Positions 57,116 to 64,000 of a stretch of DNA of 64,000 nt are shown piece after piece (positions within the stretch are counted from its first letter, which is position 1; every line of letters begins with the position of its first letter). A program made the position numbers and the translations under genes. A model generated the notes under the pieces. It saw nothing but the letters and a program-made list of their open reading frames with translations, ran no database searches and was not told where the DNA came from. The DNA comes from Sipunculus nudus (lineage: Eukaryota > Annelida > Sipuncula > Golfingiida > Sipunculidae), in contig CM049308.1 of NCBI GenBank assembly GCA_026874595.1, positions 21,365,867-21,429,866 of the forward strand, given 5' to 3'.

Positions 57116-57558
57116 AGGCCAACCCTCTAGAGTATATCACTCAGAACACGCAACAGGGGTGGAAGAAATTCATATTTGAGCGTACCACGGATATAATAGT
57201 TGTAATCCGGGCGAATAAAACGTGGTCAGCAAATGGTGTTGTGTCTTACATGGCCGGCAATGTTTATCTCAAGCACAGCCAAATACATCATTGCACATGC
57301 CACAGCCATCACCGCAATCTTGATCTAACCACATACCACAGCACTTGAAAATGACAAAATAGCAGTTCAAAAGGGCAACATATCTGAACAAAGCGGCATA
57401 TTAGATTGCCACACCCAATACCATTTTAATGGATGAGATGCATCATGTCGACCAATACTTCAGATACTTGGTTTACTAGATCATAAAGACATCATAATAT
57501 AAAATATAATGCACGTTTTCGGTACAACTATTTCCTGATTGAACTAGAGAGTAGGCCT
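57116..57558. mobile_element. 443-bp TTAA-flanked MITE, copy in unit III
   Basis: This copy is the same length as and essentially identical to 160-602. It is flanked by TTAA at 57112-57115 and 57559-57562. It shares the insertion site with unit I, so it is the same event copied with the unit. Confidence 0.85.
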
Positions 57559-57562
57559 TTAA

Positions 57563-58494
57563 CATCAGTGAACAACATGCAATGCAACAGCTTAAACGTC
57601 AGATTCAATGTCGGCTTGGAATTATGAGACAATGAGATAATTGTGTTTGTAATAACAAATACACTAATTCAGCATTCTTAATCCGCCACATCGCGCACTA
57701 TCAGAACGCCAAGTCGAAACATATTTCATGTTTGCACACACATATACACACACAAACGAGCGCACTGTCTTAATAAAATAAAAAAGTAGTTCTGCTGAAA
57801 CTGGATATTTCAAGAGGCATACAGTTTTTTTTTTATACTTAGATAAGCATTGACATTTATGACATGCCCCGTGCTCATAAATGTGAGTAGTGTTTGTGTA
57901 CATTACACTTCACCCGGCTGACCGACGTACACGGCTAACCATGATAACGATCCACCCTCTTCAGTTCGCAAAGACTGGGCGGATAAGCAAACGTAAACCG
58001 TGGAACTTTTATGTATAATATGTGTGTGTTACGTTTCACTCGGTAATATTATGTATATCACCGGGATAAGCGGAAAGGAATGGACAAACTTTTACGAACA
58101 CATCTACAAATACAATAGAAAGTTATATGTTGGACACAGACCATATAGATGAGTACTGTCCCATATAGCCCTCGAAACACTCTGTCGAGGAATGTTTTTT
58201 TTTTTTTATATTTACCGTTAGTATATCCCCCCCCCTCTCCAAAAAAAGGTCTCGTTGTAGAAATTATGGTGCAGATATCAGGGTTTGCAGCATTCTAGCA
58301 AATTTGGCCATCTCATTTCTTTTTTAGTTTTATTTGTATTTTGTTTTTCTTTCATTGGGGTGAATTCTGGAGGTTACACCATACCGAATGTGACGATCAT
58401 GTTCCACTGTGGCTTTATGTTTTCGGGAGAAAGAGGCAGATGTCATGGGTTGTCACAGTTTAACTTATGGTCGCCTTTCATCTGTGTCTATTTT
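57563..58494. repeat. Flank module left of the 3-kb insertion, unit III
   Basis: This is a near-identical copy of 607-1535, with a handful of substitutions and small length differences in T and C runs. It is non-coding. Confidence 0.6.
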
Positions 58495-61400
58495 TAGCGA
58501 ACCTGTGAGCTTATGCGTTGGTGTGGCGTCGTCTGGCGTCCGTCGTCCGTCGTCTGTACGTTAACCCATAATATCTTGAAAACGGCAAGAGTTAGCATCA
58601 CGAAATTTTATGCAAAAACTTAGTCATCTAAAAAACTCATTCGGATTTTGCTTATTTTTTGGCTAACTGCATTTTCTTAGATTTTATAGAGAAAAAGTTA
58701 AATAAAAAAAATAACCTTAAAAACTTCTTCTCCGAAACTGTCAAGCCAAATTGTTCAATATTTCACAGAAATGATTCCTGGAACAATCTCTCTCAAGTTA
58801 GTTCGAATGGTTAAAGTTCGGTGATTTTTGGCCGAGTTACAGGAAGTTGAACATAGTCATCTGTCCAAAAAAGCATACTAAAATTACAGTCTCAGAAACG
58901 GCTGGAGCTATCATCACTAAGTTTTATACCAATGTTGATCACATGAGTCATATCTGAAATTGAGGTATTGGTGGTGCCAACTGCATCGGCCGTTTTTGTA
59001 CGGGGGTCATCAGTGCCCGTATCATACTGACGGCTACAAAAAACTTCTTCTCTGAAACCATACGGCTAAACTGTTTAATATCGCACAGAAATGATCCTAG
59101 GGTAGTGCTTTCTGAAGTTTGTTATTATGGTCTCAGTTCAGTGAATTTTGGCTGAGTTATGGGAAGCTGAATTTAGTCGTATGCCATAACAGCCCATTTT
59201 AGCTCAGTGGCTACAAAGATCTTCTCCTCAAAAACCACATTAATTATCTTTAGATGTTGATAATTCAAGTTTGTTCAAATGGTTTTGGTTCAGTGATTTT
59301 TGGCTGAGTTATCGGAAGCTTAACTTGATTTTGCTGTATTTTCCAATATGAGTTATAAACCTGCAAAATGTTTTTTGACTGACGCCACTGAGGCCAATTT
59401 GTTTATTATTTTACAAGAATAATCGCATGAATAATTCTGGTAATAATTGTCTTTTATGGTTCCAAAGAATGAATACTGGCTGAATTTTAAAGATTGAATA
59501 AGTCATTTTACCATATATCATGTTAGCTGTGTGAAGCAGATACCTCTAGCCTTGCACCAGTTTATCAGCATCTGTTACATCATGCCTCTACACATTTAGA
59601 TTTCAGGTTATCTATGGTTAATATTGACAAGAATGTTTTTTAAAAGCTTTGAAAAAATATAAATTTATTATTTTAGATATTCCTCATGCCAGGCAATGTT
59701 TAAAATCACAGGTATACAGCTCTCTCTGGGTATATAAAGACGGTTGTACATTGATTATAAATTATTGGTATTCATACTCCACTTAATTCCAGATTTTGCC
59801 ATCAGTGAGATGTATCTGTATTATAATTTTGCATTCATTATGCATCTGTAGTAATTTTTAGCGAACTTGTGAGCTAATACGATGGTGTGGGGGCGTCCGT
59901 CGTCTGTACGTTAACCCATACTATTTCGAAAACGACTGGAGCTAGCACCATGAAATTTAATGCAAAAAACTTGCATTCTGAAAAACTCTGCATTTCTTAG
60001 ATTTTATAGAGAAAAAGCTAAAAAAAACTTTAAAAATCTTCTCCTCCAAAACGGTCAAGCCAAATTGTTCTATATTTCAAAAAGAATTATCCTAGGACAT
60101 GGTTCTTTCAATCATATCAGAAATATATATGTTTCAATATAAAAAATATATTGTTTCAATTGTAACTTCTGCATTATTGCACAAAAATTATTCGTAGGTG
60201 GCCTTTGTTCAAGTTTACTTAAATGATTTTTGGCAGAATTATTGGACCTGTATCAATGAAAAGACTGCATCTTTTATTATTCTAGATATTTTGATAAAAA
60301 GTTTATGAATATGTCAGCTTAAAAAAAAACATTTTAGCCAAAGTCTTTCAGTATGTGTAAACAGATTAACCTCAGGCCAAGATTGTGTCTGTATCTTTAA
60401 ATAGGTTTAGAAACTGCCAACTGTTTTAGATTTGGCAACAGATTAAGAGTTCATTCAGTGCAGCCAAATATAGGTCAAGAGTTCTATCAGTGCAGTCAAG
60501 CACAAGGCATGTGATCACCTCATGGGTGACATGTGAACACCTCATGGGCTGCATGTGATCACTTCATGGGTGTCATGCCCCTCAGGGCTGCATGTGGAGC
60601 CAATCTGTGAGCTTATGCAATGGTGTGGCCACTATTTCTTTATTGGTAACAGGCTAATGGTCAGTGTGGATCTATTAATAGCTTTGGCAGACTACCAACT
60701 GTATCAGATTAGGCAACAGGCCATGAGTTCACTCAGTGCAGCCAGGTATAGGTCTGGAGTTCACTCAGTGCAGTAGCTTCATTCTATTTATAGCGTAGAC
60801 AGATTGCCCAGTGCATCAGATTTGGCACCTAAGTTCAGCCTGGATCTATTTATAGCTTTGGCAGACTGCTAACTGTGTCATTATGCAACAGGTCAAGAGT
60901 TCACTCAGTGCAGCCATGTACAGTTCAAAAGTTCACTCAGTAGCCTGAGCCAGCAAATTTGTCACAGTTCACTCGGGGCCTTACTCATCTAAGGCAGGTC
61001 AGCCCCATGCATCAGACTCATGGTAAGTTTGATGTATTGGCCTGATATTTTGACCTGTCTATTTGTCTTGGATGGCTTTCTAGTTCACAAGACATCTGTC
61101 GCCACCTACAATGACTTTTTCGCAGTGTATGTGCCTGCTCATTTCTACAGAGGAATTTGATATATCAGCCTGAAATTAGGCATAATTATACATATCGAAT
61201 AGCTTTGTCCTATACAAGACTGGTGGTGCCACCTACAATAATTTTTGCACAGTGTGTGTCCCTGCTTATTTCTCAGAAGGGGTTTGATATATCAGTCTGA
61301 AATTGGACATATGTTTATATCTCTGATAGCTTCGTTGCATACAAGACTGGTGGTGCCAGCTACAATCATTTTTGTGTTGTGTGCACCAGTGCCAGAATTT

Positions 61401-61548
61401 TCAGCAGTGATGTTTGTGTAATTGTTTCTTATTCAAAATGTTTAGTACTTGCATTGTTCATATACATGAGAAGTAATGGTCCAGCATTGAAGCATAATAC
61501 CTGGTGTATTTCCCAATGCACAGGTTCGCATTAGGCCTGTAGGCCATG
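58495..61548. mobile_element. 3.05-kb insertion rich in internal tandem repeats (unit III)
   Basis: This is a near-identical copy of 1536-4586, including the 22-bp array (from 60508) and the 127-bp array (from 61089). Differences are scattered point changes and small length changes in A runs. Confidence 0.6.
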
Positions 61549-62572
61549 TTTTCAGTTCTTTGGTTTTTGTGTTAAAAAGAAGGCTGGATCCGGCATTAGT
61601 TACTGGTATACGTGGGTGTCCATAGATCCTATTTAGTATTGAAACAATCCAACTAATCTTTCCCATCAGTATTGTGTAGTTAATGGTAGAAAAACTACAT
61701 TACATTAGGATCTACAGCTGGCATGGACACATGTTACTATAATGAGACATGGAGAACTTTTTAATTTGCTTGGCCTGTACACAAAGATAATAGTGGTTTT
61801 CTGGACGGGATCACCAGCCCTTTTTCATGATTCTATCTGAATAGTATCATGGCTATTGAAATCCTGATGAAAACTACACGTACAGGAACTGTGTATCACT
61901 TGGATATTTTAGGAGTTAAGGAGTGTTCAACAACGTTTAGATATATTGGGGATTTATATCTGTTCAACAATCGTCAGCGATGGTTGCCCGTGCTGTTATC
62001 TTTACTTGTGGCAGGATAGAAAACCACAGTACAGCAATGGTCAGATACATTACTACAGGTGTGGTTAACGGGTCAGTGTTCAGAACAATGCTCCAGCGGA
62101 GATAAAGTGGTCCAACATGTTGTGTATTACATTGAGAAAACGCGGAAAGGCCTATTGAACATTTCTGCAGAGAATGTAAAAGTATAAACTTGATATTAAG
62201 GCTTATCACGCCCAGTAAACCCAAGAACCCAGTAAGCATACTAAATGTTTGTTTTGCTCGCCTTATAGCAAGCTTTTGGTTTAATTATGCTGTATGGGCA
62301 CCTTGATCAGGAATACGTGGCTTAAAGACGGTCAATATATTAAATTGCAAGTAGACAAGTTGAGACTAGTTTTAGTATTTTTGATAAAACATAGAAGTGG
62401 CTGAGGCCATATATTAGAGGCCATGTGTCTATATCGAGGCCACGGTCACAGTGGTATTCCTTAAGTTAGACCAGTTATTTCTTAATTGATAAAATATAGA
62501 AATTACCATAAAGTACAAGAATTCTAACAGATACCTGCTTCCGTCAAAACAGTACCTGACCATTTTTGTTTT
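61549..62572. repeat. Flank module Q copy, unit III
   Basis: This is a near-identical copy of 4587-5621. About 11 bp (GGAAGAGAAAG region) are absent near 62149 compared with unit I, which changes the open frame seen there and confirms that the frame is not under constraint. Confidence 0.6.
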
Positions 62573-63519
62573 TAGCTCAGCTGACTGAAAGACAGCAGAG
62601 CTATAGCGATAACTCTTGTCCGTCGTCCCACCAGCCGTGCGGCCGTCTGTCAGGTCGTCTCTTAACAAGGCACAAATCGTAACCGTTAGAAACTTCTTAC
62701 TGTACATCCTAGGAGTCCCATGGAAAATCTCCATGGAAACCTGAAATTAGGTCTCTGTTATTCATATCCTCAGAGCTATTGGGTTTAGAAATACCCTCCC
62801 CCCTCAAATAATTAAAATATGATACAAAACTCAAGTATATGAACAACTAATGCATTGATCACCATGATTCTTTGCATGCATATTGATCATGGGGTGTTTC
62901 ATCACTTCCTGCAGACTGGTGGCACCACCTGGATTTTTTCCCAATTTATACCATTTTTTCTCTATTTTTGAGACCTTCAAGGATGTGGTTGCCTGTTAAC
63001 AGGGCACAAATGGTTAAAATTGGACCTAGAATCTTCTAACTTGACATCCAAGGAGGGCCATGAAATATCTTCAGGGAAACTTGAAATTAGGTCTCTCTTA
63101 CTTATATCCTCTGAGCTATGGAGATCAGAATTACCCCCCCCCCCCCGAATAATTAAAAATTTACCTCAAAAGCTCAACTGATGTATTGGTCACCATGACT
63201 CTTTGCATGCATATTCATCAAGGACTGTTTCATCAGTTCCTGCAGACTGGTGGCTAACCCTAACCTTGATTTTTTTTTTTCGCAATTTTAGGGCACAAAT
63301 TGTAACAATTGCACTTAGAATCTTTCTAACTTGACATCCAGGGAGGTCCATGAAAAAATCTCCTTGGAAACCTAAATTAGGTCTCTGTTAACCATACCCT
63401 CTGGCCTATGCTTAAGTTCAAAGGGGTACCACCTACATACAAAATTTGGCTTTGAAAAAATTCCTTTTGTGAATGTTTTCCTAGTCACCTGAGCGTAATG
63501 ACCCCTGGCTCACTTGTTT
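62573..63519. mobile_element. Hairpin-headed element with ~330-bp repeats, unit III
   Basis: This is a near-identical copy of 5622-6573 with a shorter C tract near 63134. Confidence 0.6.
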
Positions 63520-63815
63520 AAGTTTTCCGCTTCCTTGCATTTTATGTATAAATATATACTATTTATTGATCACTCTATTGGCTGAAAGCTATATGTAAAC
63601 ATCTGTGAGTCGTGCGAAACAGGAATATTTAGATCAATGCCTTTATTAAAGGACAGGGTCATGGCACCATTTAAACCATCCCGGGGCTGCATTTAGTCTG
63701 GAAGAATAATTTATACAAAGGGGGCACATCGCGAAGTATAAAGTACAGAACTTTTATTTTTAATCTTTGTCCCTTAATTTTCCTGAACAATGATGCCACC
63801 CTGCCATTTTACCTC

Positions 63816-64000
63816 GGTCAGTGGTCAGATATCTTGGTCCGGTGGTGGGGAGGTGGTCAGTGGTCAGATACATTGGTCCGGTAGTTGGAAAGTGGTCAGT
63901 GGTCAGATACATTGGTCTGGCAGTGGGGAAGTGGTCAGTGGTCAGATACATTGGTCCGGTTGTGGGGAAGTGGTCAATGATCAGATACATTGGTCCGGTA
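63816..64000 (+). repeat. Degenerate 39-bp array, unit III (cut by window end)
   Basis: These are the first five or so monomers of the counterpart of 6869-7848. The array continues past the window. Confidence 0.9.

Larger units (their letters stand above)
56957..64000 (+). repeat. Macro-unit III, start only, near-identical to unit I
   Basis: This stretch repeats 1-7040 almost base for base, at an offset of 56947-56962 that drifts with small length changes. It includes the MITE, the 3.05-kb insertion with its 22-bp and 127-bp tandem repeats, the hairpin-headed element and the first monomers of the degenerate 39-bp array. It leaves the window at 64000. Substitutions relative to unit I are a few per kb by eye, far fewer than between unit I and unit II. 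That means a recent exchange or duplication, or an assembly artefact. Confidence 0.9.

Overview
This is eukaryotic, AT-rich, essentially gene-free DNA built from repeats. The organism is probably a marine or freshwater invertebrate. A bivalve or other lophotrochozoan is my best guess, because the dispersed repeats with TAGCTCAG...GTCGTCCGTCCGTCC heads and ...CTTGTT tails look like those I associate with molluscan genomes. That is an inference from memory, not a database match. No complete protein-coding gene, rRNA, tRNA gene or CRISPR array is supported. Nearly all longer open frames are by-products of a 39-bp tandem repeat, whose period equals 13 codons.

Large-scale layout. The window reads as three head-to-tail macro-units in the same orientation: unit I (1-24978), unit II (24979-56956) and unit III (56957-64000, running off the end). 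Unit III is nearly identical to unit I, with only a few differences per kb by eye. Unit II is clearly more diverged. Within unit II, a segment is tandemly duplicated (25729-35787 and 35788-48225), with a breakpoint that can be read directly. The first copy has lost about 2.4 kb.

Inside each macro-unit the order is: a flank module (carrying a 443-bp TTAA-flanked MITE in I and III, with an empty site in II); in I and III a 3.05-kb insertion made of several tandem repeats; a recurring flank module ending in a hairpin-headed element with internal ~330-bp repeats; a degenerate 39-bp array (split by a tRNA-derived SINE in II); a 31-bp minisatellite; more flank; and the main 39-bp array (about 12 kb in I, about 2 kb in II) followed by the right flank. 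Unit II alone carries a 2-kb, 46-bp minisatellite (49142-51165). It also carries, once in each tandem copy, a block with a putative solo LTR, an 8-bp-TSD hAT-type MITE, a cluster of palindromic CRE motifs, two weak exon candidates and a 1.15-kb dispersed repeat.

The main 39-bp array of unit I is hierarchical: 39-bp monomers, then ~906-bp higher-order units, then a 3.88-kb tandem duplication that also contains a captured 640-bp piece of the array's own flank. The picture is of repeated unequal exchange at several scales. I see no cooperating set of genes. Because many blocks are near-identical, collapse or false duplication in the assembly is a live alternative for the youngest duplications.
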